From NCBI RefSeq assembly GCF_017309955.1, contig NZ_CP021247.1, positions 3,497,001 to 3,561,000 of the forward strand: a stretch of DNA of 64,000 nt, in the 5' to 3' direction. Position 1 is the first letter of the stretch. Every line of letters starts with the position of its first letter. The position numbers and the translations under genes were made by a program. Below, piece by piece: positions 25,070 to 33,586 of the stretch. The notes beneath the pieces are model-generated. The model searched no databases, had not been told where the DNA came from, and saw only the letters and a list, made by a program, of their open reading frames with translations. Origin of the DNA: Novosphingobium sp. KA1. GTDB lineage: Bacteria > Pseudomonadota > Alphaproteobacteria > Sphingomonadales > Sphingomonadaceae.

Positions 25070-26389
25070 TCAAGCCTCGGGTATGGTCAGGGTCGCCCTC
25101 AGGCCGCCTTCCGCCCGCTCCACGAAAGACAGCTTGCCGCCAAACCGCATCATCAAGCGGTGCGCGGTGGGAATGCCCAGGCCGAATCCCGGCGTATCGC
25201 GGCTGCGCGCCTCGTCGAGACGGAAGAACGGCGTCAGCACGTCCTCGAAGTGCGCCGCGGGAATGCCGGGGCCGGAATCCTCGACCTCGATCTCCCATGC
25301 GCCGGACATCCGGCCGATCCGCACATCCGCCTCGCCGCCATAACGCACGGCATTCTCCACCAGCGCCGCCAGCGCCAGGCGAACCGGCTCCGCATAAGTG
25401 GTTGCAATGGCCGTCTCCGGCCCCAGCACATGGACCCGCCCCGCATAAGGCGCCGCGAGCGCGCCGGTCAGCGCCGCGAGATCGACCGCCTCGGCCTCGC
25501 TGGCCAGATGCTGGGCGCGCAGATAGCCCTGAAGCGAGGCCAGCAGCCCCTCCATCTCATCGATGCTGCCCGCCACGATCTCGGAGATCTCGCGGTCGTC
25601 GATAAGATCCACCGCAACCCGCTGGCGCGCCAGCGGCGTGCGCAAGTCATGGCTGATCGCCTCGAACGAGCGCGCCTGATCCTCGAGCAGCCGGGCGATG
25701 CGCTCCTGCATCACGTTCATGGCATGGGCGAGGTTCTGCAGGTCCTCGGGACCGCGCTCGTCGATCTCCACGCGCTGGCCATGCCCGATGGCATCGGCGG
25801 CCAGCGCCAGGCGCCTGAGCGGCCGCGTAAGCAGGCGCAGCAAGAGCAGACCCACCGCAAGACAGGCCAGCGCGGTGAAGAAGGTCAGGATCGTCGCCCT
25901 CAGGGCGATCGGCCACATCGCCCCGAAATCACGCGAACGGAAGTTCAGCCACTGCCCGTCGGCAAGGCGAATCGAGCCCACCAGATCGCGCCCGCCTCCG
26001 CGCTTGTCCGCGAAGGCAAGATGCAGCGGCCGCGTCGCCAGCCCCGGCTCCCAGTGCACGACCTGCCCCGCAATCAGCTGCAGCGTCCGCCCCTGCCCCA
26101 TGCGGGGCACCGCAGGCGCGGCATCCACGCGCGCATCGAGATGCCGCGTCGACATCACTTCGGCCGTTCGCCGGGCATCGAGACGGTGCAGCCGGTCGCT
26201 CACCACCAGCAATTCGGCGATGCGCCGCGCGTGATCCTCGCGCAGCGTCTGGCGGTCGATGGCCTGATAGAAGGCGATGCTGCCCCCCAGCTGCACCAGC
26301 CCGAGCAGGAGCAGCAACGACGCGGCCTGCACGGCCAGGCGGGGCGAACGGAAATGCGGCACTCTCACCTCTCTTCTCGGCGGCGCCAT
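25070..26389 (-). CDS. Sensor histidine kinase (orphan)
   Basis: A 439-residue inner-membrane kinase with EnvZ-like layout: TM1 about 18-40, a ~120-residue periplasmic sensor, TM2 about 160-185, HAMP, the H box AISHDLRTPLARQR (His about 247), N box LVENAVRYG, and G boxes DSGPGIP and GFGLGIP. No response-regulator gene lies on either side. It is divergent from the RND efflux operon, with about 275 bases between, so it may sense efflux substrates or envelope state and control that operon through a regulator elsewhere. The start is uncertain: GTG 26500 is in frame but would put 37 extra residues before TM1; ATG 26389 gives a normal N-terminus. Confidence 0.9.
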   Translation of the reverse strand: MAPPRREVRVPHFRSPRLAVQAASLLLLLGLVQLGGSIAFYQAIDRQTLREDHARRIAELLVVSDRLHRLDARRTAEVMSTRHLDARVDAAPAVPRMGQGRTLQLIAGQVVHWEPGLATRPLHLAFADKRGGGRDLVGSIRLADGQWLNFRSRDFGAMWPIALRATILTFFTALACLAVGLLLLRLLTRPLRRLALAADAIGHGQRVEIDERGPEDLQNLAHAMNVMQERIARLLEDQARSFEAISHDLRTPLARQRVAVDLIDDREISEIVAGSIDEMEGLLASLQGYLRAQHLASEAEAVDLAALTGALAAPYAGRVHVLGPETAIATTYAEPVRLALAALVENAVRYGGEADVRIGRMSGAWEIEVEDSGPGIPAAHFEDVLTPFFRLDEARSRDTPGFGLGIPTAHRLMMRFGGKLSFVERAEGGLRATLTIPEA

Positions 26390-26665
26390 GCTCCATCGTT
26401 CCGCCTGCGCGGGGGCAGCGCCTTGCCTCGGGCTCTCACCCGCATGCACGCGCGTCAATGGCCCGCGCAAGGGCAGCAACGTTTTGACATGGCCCGTCAC
26501 CTCCCCGTTTTAGAGCAAAAATCCGCGAGGGCGGCGATGCAATTGCATAAAACGGCATTCGGTCACAAATTGTCGCACTTGCGAAATGCCGGCTTGCGGT
26601 CGTCGCCGATTGCCTCGATAGCTCGCGCACTTTTCCGTGATCGGGTGCGCAACTTGAAATCGACC

Positions 26666-27865
26666 ATGCCTTTGACGATTCCAGCCCCTCTTTCCGCCCT
26701 TCCCTTCCGCCGGACCGCGCTGTCGCTGGTCATCGCCTCGCTGCTGGTCAGTTGCTCGGGCGAAAAGAAGGATGACAAGCGCCCACCCACGCAAGTCGGC
26801 TACATCGTCGCCCAGCCCTCGACCGTGCCCGTCGCGGTGACGCTCAGCGGCCGCACCGTGGCCTACGAGACCAGCGAAGTGCGCCCGCAGGTCACCGGCG
26901 TGATCGTCAAGCGCTTCTTCACCGAGGGCACCCTCGTGAAGGCAGGGCAGCCGCTCTACCAGATCGACCCCAGCCTCTACCGCGCCGCGGTGAACCAGGC
27001 TTCGGCCGATCTCGCCAGTGCCCGCGCCACGGCCGAGGCGGCCGGTGCCAAGGCCCAGCGCTACAAGCCGCTGGCCGACATGGAGGCCGTCGCCAAGCAG
27101 GACTACGCCGATGCACTGGCAACCGCGCGCTCGGCCAATGCCTCGATCGCGCAGAACGCCGCCACGCTCGACACCGCGAAGATCAACTTGCGCTTCACCA
27201 CCGTGCCGGCGCCGATCAGCGGCCGCATCGGTCGCTCGTTGATCACCGTCGGCGCGCTTGCCAGCGCCAGCCAGACCGATCCGCTCGCGGTGATCCAGCG
27301 CATGGACCCGATCTACGTCGACATGCAGCAGTCCGCCGCCGAAATCACCGCGCTGCGCCGCAAGCTGGCGGCCGGCGGCGTCATCCCCGGCAGCACCACC
27401 GTGCACCTCACCTTCGATGACGGCAGCCAGTACGCGCTGCCCGGCACCGTGCGCTTCTCCGAAGTGACCGTGGACGAAGGCACCGGCACCGTGACCCTGC
27501 GCGCCGAGTTCCCGAACCCCGACGGCCTGCTGCTTCCCGGCATGTTCGTCTCGGCGGTGTTCGACCAGGCCAACGACCCCAATGCCTTCCTCGTGCCGCA
27601 GAACGCCGTGCAGCGCGATTTCGACGGCTCGGCTTACGTCATGGTGGTCGGCGCCGACGGCAAGGCGGCCCGCCGCAAGATCGAGACCAACCGGACGAAC
27701 GGGCCCAACTCGGTCGTGACCTCGGGCCTGCAGCGCGGCGACAAGGTGATCGTCCAGGGTCTCAACGGCCTCAAGCAGGGCGCCGAGATCAAGGCCGTGC
27801 TGTCCACCGCGCCGCAGGAAGTGAAGCCCCAGTCCGGCAAGCCCGGCGCAGCCAAGGGCCACTGA
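26666..27865 (+). CDS. RND efflux periplasmic adaptor lipoprotein (MexA/AcrA type)
   Basis: A 399-residue membrane-fusion protein. Residues 1-30 form a lipoprotein signal with lipobox LLVSC (Cys30), so it is anchored to the inner membrane by lipid. The lipoyl and hairpin regions follow (VRPQVTGVIVKRFFTEGTLVKAGQPLYQIDP; long Ala-rich helices about 100-165; PISGRIGRSLITVGALA). The beta-barrel and membrane-proximal domains end LKQGAEIKAVL. It links the pump to the outer-membrane channel. First gene of a three-gene operon, seven bases before the permease. ATG 26666 is chosen for the lipoprotein signal; the very long upstream open frame is antisense to the kinase. Confidence 0.96.
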   Translation: MPLTIPAPLSALPFRRTALSLVIASLLVSCSGEKKDDKRPPTQVGYIVAQPSTVPVAVTLSGRTVAYETSEVRPQVTGVIVKRFFTEGTLVKAGQPLYQIDPSLYRAAVNQASADLASARATAEAAGAKAQRYKPLADMEAVAKQDYADALATARSANASIAQNAATLDTAKINLRFTTVPAPISGRIGRSLITVGALASASQTDPLAVIQRMDPIYVDMQQSAAEITALRRKLAAGGVIPGSTTVHLTFDDGSQYALPGTVRFSEVTVDEGTGTVTLRAEFPNPDGLLLPGMFVSAVFDQANDPNAFLVPQNAVQRDFDGSAYVMVVGADGKAARRKIETNRTNGPNSVVTSGLQRGDKVIVQGLNGLKQGAEIKAVLSTAPQEVKPQSGKPGAAKGH

Positions 27866-27872
27866 TCCTCCC

Positions 27873-30800
27873 ATGTCGCGCATCTTCATCGACAGGCCGA
27901 TCTTCGCATGGGTCCTTGCCATCATCGTGATGATGGCGGGGCTCGGCGCCCTCGCCTTCCTGCCCAACGAGCAGTACCCCGACATCGCCCCGGCCCAGGT
28001 CAACATCCGCGCGACCTACAACGGCGCCTCGGCGGAAACGATCGAGAACAGCGTCACCCAGGTGATCGAGCAGCAGCTGACCGGCATCGACGGCCTGCTC
28101 TACTTCTCGTCGCAGTCCTCGAACCGCGGACAGGCCACGATCAGCGCGGTCTTCGCCAAGGGCACCGATCCCGACATCGCCCAGGTCCAGGTCCAGAACA
28201 AGGTCCAGTCCGCGCTCTCGCGCCTGCCGCAGGCAGTGCAAAGCCAGGGCGTGACGGTCACCAAGTCGAACCCCGACCAGCTGTTGATGGTCGGCGTCTA
28301 CGACAAGAGCAACGGCCGTTCCAACCAGGACGTTTCCGACTACCTGACCTCGAACATCCAGGATCCGCTCTCGCGTATCGAGGGTGTCGGCGACGTCAAT
28401 GTGTTCGGCGCCCCGCACGCGATGCGCATCTGGCTCGACCCCAACAAGCTGGCGGCGGTTTCGCTGATGCCCAGCGACGTGACCTCGGCCATCACCGCGC
28501 AGAACACCGAAGTTGCCGCGGGCGAGATCGGCGGCCTTCCCGCGCCGCAGGACCAGTCGATCGACGCCATCGTCACCGCCGGCTCGCGCCTGCAGACGGC
28601 CGACCAGTTCCGCGCCATCGTGCTCAAGACCAACACCGACGGCTCCAGCGTGACCATCGGCGATGTCGCCCGTGTCGAGATCGGCGCGGAGAACTACAGC
28701 ACGATCATGCGCATCAACGGCCATCCCGGCGCCGGCATCTCGATCTCGCTCTCGCCCGGCGCCGACGCGCTGGCGACGGCGGAGCGGGTCAAGTCGGCCA
28801 TGGTCGATCTCGCCAAGGGCATGCCGGACGGCCTCGACTACACTTACGGCAGCGATTCCACCGCGTTCATCAAGCTCTCGGTGGCCGAAGTCGAGAAGTC
28901 GCTGTTCGAGGCGATCGTGCTGGTCGTGATCGTGATGTTCGTGTTCCTGCAAAGCTGGCGCGCCACGCTGATCCCCGCGATCGCGGTTCCGGTCGTGCTG
29001 CTGGGCACCTTTGCGGTGTTCTACGTCGCCGGATTCTCGATCAACACGCTCACGCTGTTCGGCCTGGTGCTGGCGATCGGCCTCCTGGTCGACGATGCCA
29101 TCGTCGTGGTCGAGAACGTCGAGCGACTGCTTGAGGAAAACCCGGGCATGACGCCCCGGCAGGCGACGATCCTGTCGATGCAGGAAATCCAGGTCGCGCT
29201 GGTCGCCATCGCGCTGGTGCTGTCGGCGGTGTTCCTGCCGATGGCCTTCTTCGGCGGATCGACCGGCGTGATCTATCGCCAGTTCTCGCTGACGATCGTC
29301 GTTGCCATGGTGCTCTCGGTGCTGGTGGCCCTGATCCTGAGCCCGGCGCTGACCGCCACCCTGCTCAAGCCCAAGACCCAGGGCGAGGAGGAACCCACCT
29401 GGGTGGACCGCCACCTGCCCTGGCTGGGCCGCCTCTGGCACCGCTTCCACACCGGGTTCAATACCGGCTTCGAGCGCATGACCGATGCCTATGCCCGCCG
29501 CGTCGAGCGTGTGGTGCAGCACAAGTGGCGCTGGCTTGCCCTCTTCGCGATCGCCTGCGTTGCCACCTTCATGCTGTTCCAGCGCCTGCCGACCGGCTTC
29601 CTGCCGAACGAGGACCAGGGCACGATCATGGTGCAGTGGCGCCTGCCGGCAGGCTCGCCGCGCACCCGCACGGAAGAAGTGCAGAAGCAGATCGAGACCT
29701 ATTTCCAGACTTACGAGAAGCACAATATCGCGACGATGCTGTCGCTCTCGGGCGGCGGCATGGGCGCATCGGGCCAGAACACCGGCTCCGCCTTCATCAC
29801 CCTGGTCGACTGGGAAGAGCGCCCCGGCGCGAAGAACACCGCGGCCGCCATCGTCCAGCGCGCCAACGGCGCGTTCCGCGGGCTGCGCGACGCCCAGGTC
29901 TTCACGCTCGTACCCGGCGCCATCCGCGGCCTCGGCTCGTCCGCGGGCTTCACCATGGAACTGCAGAACCGCTCCGGCATGACCCGCGCGCAGTTCCAGC
30001 AGGCCCGTGACGAACTGCTGGCCAAGGCGGGCGAGGACAGCCGCCTCACCAACGTGCGCCTCAGCGACCTTCCGGACGTATCCACGCTCAAGGTGGCGAT
30101 GAACACGCGCGCCTTGACCACTTACGGACTGACCGCCGCGAACGCCAACTCCACGCTGCAGACGGCCTGGGGCGGCACTTACGTGAACGACTTCCTCGAC
30201 AAGGGCCGCGTCAAGCGTGTCTACGTCCAGGGCGATGCGCAGTTCCGCTCGCGCCCCGAAGACCTTTCGCGCTGGTTCGTGCGCGGCACCGACGGGCAGA
30301 TGGCGCCGTTCTCGGCCTTCTCCTCGATCAGCTGGTCGACCGCGCCCAGTACCTCGTCGCGCTTCAACGGCCTGCAGGCTTACGAGTTCTCGGGCACTCC
30401 GGCCTCGGGCGTCAGTTCGGGCACGGCGATGCAGATCATGGAAGACCTCGCCAGCCAGATCCCGGGCACCGCCGTGGCCTGGTCCGGCTCGTCCTATCAG
30501 GAGCGCCTCTCCTCGGGCCAGGGACCGATCCTTTACGCGCTGTCGCTGCTGGTGGTGTTCCTCTGCCTTGCCGCGCTCTACGAGAGCTGGTCGATCCCGA
30601 TCGCGGTGATCCTGATCATCCCGCTCGGCCTGCTGGGCGCGATCCTCGCGGTGACGCTGCGCGGACTGGAGAACGACGTCTACCTGCAGATCGGCCTGCT
30701 GACGACGATGGGCCTTGCCGCCAAGAACGCGATCCTGATGATCGAGTTTGCCGAACAGGCCGAAAAGCAGGGCAAGCGCGTGATCGAGGCGGCGCTCGAA

Positions 30801-31070
30801 GCCGCGCGCATCCGCCTGCGTCCGATCCTGATGACCAGCTTCGCCTTCATCTTCGGCGTGCTTCCGCTTGCCGTCGCCAGCGGAGCCGGCGCCAACAGCC
30901 GCATCGCCATCGGCACCGCCGTCGTCGGCGGCATGCTGACGGCAACGCTGCTGGCGATCTTCTTTATCCCGCTGTTCTTCGTCATCGTTCGTCGCAGTGT
31001 CCGCGAAGGCCTGGCCGTTGCCCACCGCTATCTTCGCAATCGCCGCGCCGCCAAGGGAGACGCCGCATGA
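27873..31070 (+). CDS. RND multidrug efflux permease (HAE1, AcrB/MexB type)
   Basis: A 1065-residue inner-membrane proton-drug antiporter with twelve membrane helices and two large periplasmic loops. The proton-relay aspartates of TM4 are D407 and D408 (GLLVDDAIVVVENVER), the same numbers as in E. coli AcrB, and the TM10 lysine is K951 (GLAAKNAILM). The N-terminus MSRIFIDRPIFAWVLAI is the standard HAE1 start. The periplasmic subdomains include the usual switch-loop region with GASGQNTGSAFI. Substrates are not predictable. Overlaps the outer-membrane factor gene by four bases. Confidence 0.97.
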   Translation: MSRIFIDRPIFAWVLAIIVMMAGLGALAFLPNEQYPDIAPAQVNIRATYNGASAETIENSVTQVIEQQLTGIDGLLYFSSQSSNRGQATISAVFAKGTDPDIAQVQVQNKVQSALSRLPQAVQSQGVTVTKSNPDQLLMVGVYDKSNGRSNQDVSDYLTSNIQDPLSRIEGVGDVNVFGAPHAMRIWLDPNKLAAVSLMPSDVTSAITAQNTEVAAGEIGGLPAPQDQSIDAIVTAGSRLQTADQFRAIVLKTNTDGSSVTIGDVARVEIGAENYSTIMRINGHPGAGISISLSPGADALATAERVKSAMVDLAKGMPDGLDYTYGSDSTAFIKLSVAEVEKSLFEAIVLVVIVMFVFLQSWRATLIPAIAVPVVLLGTFAVFYVAGFSINTLTLFGLVLAIGLLVDDAIVVVENVERLLEENPGMTPRQATILSMQEIQVALVAIALVLSAVFLPMAFFGGSTGVIYRQFSLTIVVAMVLSVLVALILSPALTATLLKPKTQGEEEPTWVDRHLPWLGRLWHRFHTGFNTGFERMTDAYARRVERVVQHKWRWLALFAIACVATFMLFQRLPTGFLPNEDQGTIMVQWRLPAGSPRTRTEEVQKQIETYFQTYEKHNIATMLSLSGGGMGASGQNTGSAFITLVDWEERPGAKNTAAAIVQRANGAFRGLRDAQVFTLVPGAIRGLGSSAGFTMELQNRSGMTRAQFQQARDELLAKAGEDSRLTNVRLSDLPDVSTLKVAMNTRALTTYGLTAANANSTLQTAWGGTYVNDFLDKGRVKRVYVQGDAQFRSRPEDLSRWFVRGTDGQMAPFSAFSSISWSTAPSTSSRFNGLQAYEFSGTPASGVSSGTAMQIMEDLASQIPGTAVAWSGSSYQERLSSGQGPILYALSLLVVFLCLAALYESWSIPIAVILIIPLGLLGAILAVTLRGLENDVYLQIGLLTTMGLAAKNAILMIEFAEQAEKQGKRVIEAALEAARIRLRPILMTSFAFIFGVLPLAVASGAGANSRIAIGTAVVGGMLTATLLAIFFIPLFFVIVRRSVREGLAVAHRYLRNRRAAKGDAA

Positions 31071-32476
31071 TCCGCGCCCGCATGCTGAAGCGCATGGCGC
31101 TCACCCTGCCCGCGCTGGCGCTTGCCGCCTGTTCGATGGCCCCCAAATACGTGCAGCCGCCGCTTCCCGCCCCGGCCTCCTGGCCGGTGGGTGACGCCTA
31201 TCTCGCGCAGAGCGAGGCAAACCTGCCGCTGGTGTCCTATTCGGAAATCTTCCGCGACCCGCGCCTGCAGAAGCTGGTCGAGCAGGCCCTCCTCAACAAC
31301 CGCGACTTGCGCGTCGCGGCGGCCAATGTGGCAGCGGCACGGGCGCAAGTGCGCGTCACCCGCGCCGACCAGATCCCCGCGCTCGGCGTGACCGGATCGG
31401 GCACCCGCACGCAAGTGAACGGTTCGGGCGACAGCACCGCGCTGTCGCTGAAGGGCGGCATTTCCAGCTTCGAACTGGATTTCTTCGGCAAGTACGCGAG
31501 CGCCACGCAGGCCCAGCGCGATACCGCCGTCTCGACCGAAGCCGATGCCCGCACCGTGCGCCTCGGCCTTGTCGCCGATCTCGCGCAGGCCTGGGCCAAC
31601 TACGGTGCCGATAACGATCTCCTGAAGATCGCCGAGGCAACGGCGGCCAATGCCGAACGCTCGGTCACGCTGACCGGTGCCCGCCTCAAGGGCGGCATCG
31701 CCCCGCGCACGGACCTTCGGCAAGCGGAACAGGTCCTCGAAACCGCCAGAGGCGACCTCGCCGCACAGAAGACCGCGCTGGCGCAGGACATCAACGCGAT
31801 CCGCCTGCTGGTGGGCGCCGATTTCGACCAGAGCCTGCTGCCGGGCGGCATCGACGAGGTCAACGCCTCGCTCGCCGTCCTGCCCGCCGGCACCAGTTCG
31901 CAAGTCCTGCTCCGCCGTCCGGACGTGGTGGAAGCCGAATATGCCCTGCGCGCCGCCAATGCCGACATCGGCGCGGCGCGGGCGCAGCTGTTCCCGTCGA
32001 TCTCGATCACCGGCCTGCTCGGCTTTGCCAGCGGCGCGCTGTCCTCGCTGTTCGACAAGGGCGCGTTCTCGGCAACGGCAGGCGCGGATGCCAGCTGGAC
32101 GATCTTCAACGCCGGCGGCAAGGCGGCCAATGTCGACGTCTCGAAAGCCAGGCGCGATGCGGCGCTGGCGACTTACGAGAAGTCGATCCAGACCGCGTTC
32201 AGCGAAGTGGCCGATGCCCTTGCCGATCAGGGCACGCTGGACGAGCGCCTGCGCGCCGCCAGCGCCTATTCGAACGCCGCCAGCGACACTGCGAAGCTGA
32301 CCGAGGCCAGCTACAAGCAGGGCATCTCCAGCTCGCTCGACAACCTCGACGCGCAGCGCAGCCTCTACACCGCGCGCAAGCAGGAAATCGCGGTGCGCCT
32401 CGCCGTCGCCAGCAACCGCGTGACGCTCTACCGCGTGCTCGGCGGCGATCAGGCGACCGCACCCGCCCAGCCGTAA
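31067..32476 (+). CDS. Outer-membrane efflux channel lipoprotein (NodT/OprM type)
   Basis: A 469-residue TolC-fold protein with a lipoprotein signal (LALAAC, Cys22), so it is lipid-anchored in the outer membrane as OprM is. Two repeated OEP halves are visible. Typical elements are LVEQALLNNRDLRVAAANVAAARAQ, LRRPDVVEAEYALRAANADIGAARAQLFPSIS and ALADQGTLDERL...Y..G.SS.LDNLDAQR. With the adaptor and permease upstream it completes a tripartite pump. Convergent with the next gene, whose stop lies one base away; no terminator fits between. Confidence 0.96.
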   Translation: MIRARMLKRMALTLPALALAACSMAPKYVQPPLPAPASWPVGDAYLAQSEANLPLVSYSEIFRDPRLQKLVEQALLNNRDLRVAAANVAAARAQVRVTRADQIPALGVTGSGTRTQVNGSGDSTALSLKGGISSFELDFFGKYASATQAQRDTAVSTEADARTVRLGLVADLAQAWANYGADNDLLKIAEATAANAERSVTLTGARLKGGIAPRTDLRQAEQVLETARGDLAAQKTALAQDINAIRLLVGADFDQSLLPGGIDEVNASLAVLPAGTSSQVLLRRPDVVEAEYALRAANADIGAARAQLFPSISITGLLGFASGALSSLFDKGAFSATAGADASWTIFNAGGKAANVDVSKARRDAALATYEKSIQTAFSEVADALADQGTLDERLRAASAYSNAASDTAKLTEASYKQGISSSLDNLDAQRSLYTARKQEIAVRLAVASNRVTLYRVLGGDQATAPAQP

Positions 32477-32477
32477 G

Positions 32478-33515
32478 TCAGGCGAAGATCGGGACGATCT
32501 GTGGCAGGTCCACGGTCGTCCTGATCCCCGGCGGCGCGGCACAGACGGCCGGGATCGCATTGACCGGGCGGTGCGCGGTGAGCCCCGGCGTGAAGGCCGC
32601 ATAGTCCTCGGGCGCAACCGGGAAGGTGATCTCCATGCGCACCGGCGCATCGCCGCCGGTCGTGACCCGCCAGCCCGATTCCCGCAGATCCCAGTCCTGC
32701 TCGATATCGGTGGTGACGTACCAGTTGGCGCGGAACCGCATGACCGGCTCGCCCTTGTGCAGACAGGTGATCGTCGTGCGCATCGCCCCGACCGTCCCCG
32801 CCGGCACGGTCCCTGCCGCGATGGTCAGGTCCTTGCGCGTGGCCGAGAGTTCGCCGAACGCCTCGATCGCATCGATCTCCAGCCCCATGGCATCGGCGAC
32901 CTGCGAGAGCGAGCTGCCGAAATCGCCTTTCAGATGCTCGGCCCGGCGCTGGTCGAACGGCGCCATTTCGGCCCCGAAGCCCATGACCTGGAACAGCATC
33001 TCGGGCGAATCGCGACTGGAGACGTCGGCATATTCGTCGATGGTCAGCACGCCGTGGCGGCGCTCCAGCGAGAGCAAGGGGATGGCCAGCGCCTCGGTGA
33101 CGAAGCCCGGGCTCGATCCGGTGGAATAGATCGAGACGCCGCCCCTGGCGCAGGCCGCCTCGATGCGGGCGCGCAGGTCCTTGTCCATCAGCCGCGGATT
33201 GTGGAAGTCACCGCGCGTGGTGACAACGTTCTTGCCCGATTCCAGCAGCGCGCAAAGCTCGTCCCAGTCGGTGCCCTGCCGCATGTAGAGCACGCAGTCG
33301 GCATCGAGCCTGACGATGTCCTCCAGCGAACCGGTCGCCGTCACCCCGGTTGCCGGCAGCCCGCACAGCGCGCCGGCATCCTTGCCGATCTTGCCGGGCG
33401 AGGAGACCCACAGGCCCACCAGCTCCATGCGCGGATGCTCGATCACCGTGCGCAGCGCGCGGCTGCCAATGTTGCCCGTGGCCCATTGCACCACGCGCCA
33501 GATCCTGTCCTGCAT
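32478..33515 (-). CDS. NAD(P)-dependent dehydrogenase, dihydrodipicolinate reductase-like
   Basis: A 345-residue protein with an N-terminal Rossmann fold: IWRVVQWATGNIGSRALRTVIEHP is the nucleotide-binding turn, and VLYMRQG and GKNVVTTRGDFHNP follow. The C-terminal part resembles the substrate/oligomerisation domain of the 2,4-diaminopentanoate dehydrogenase / DapB-like group. The real reaction is unknown; in catabolic islands such proteins often accompany CoA-dependent pathways. ATG 33515 is chosen because GGGAGAG lies seven bases upstream; the frame is open to 33542. It begins the accessory island and is 71 bases downstream of the MFS gene on the same strand. Confidence 0.85.
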   Translation of the reverse strand: MQDRIWRVVQWATGNIGSRALRTVIEHPRMELVGLWVSSPGKIGKDAGALCGLPATGVTATGSLEDIVRLDADCVLYMRQGTDWDELCALLESGKNVVTTRGDFHNPRLMDKDLRARIEAACARGGVSIYSTGSSPGFVTEALAIPLLSLERRHGVLTIDEYADVSSRDSPEMLFQVMGFGAEMAPFDQRRAEHLKGDFGSSLSQVADAMGLEIDAIEAFGELSATRKDLTIAAGTVPAGTVGAMRTTITCLHKGEPVMRFRANWYVTTDIEQDWDLRESGWRVTTGGDAPVRMEITFPVAPEDYAAFTPGLTAHRPVNAIPAVCAAPPGIRTTVDLPQIVPIFA

Positions 33516-33586
33516 TCGCTTCTCTCCCGGTCCTTGCGTCATTTCGCCTGCCCCTCACGGCTGCGACAATCCCCGGATGGGAACGC

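Noticed and set aside
25160..26665. Long plus-strand extension in frame with the efflux adaptor
   Set aside because: This part lies antisense to the histidine kinase; the adaptor must start at 26666, where its lipoprotein signal begins.
27789..31025. 1078-codon minus-strand open frame opposite the RND permease
   Set aside because: Antisense to AcrB-like coding sequence with matching D407/D408; the reverse frame is low-complexity and has no recognisable domain.
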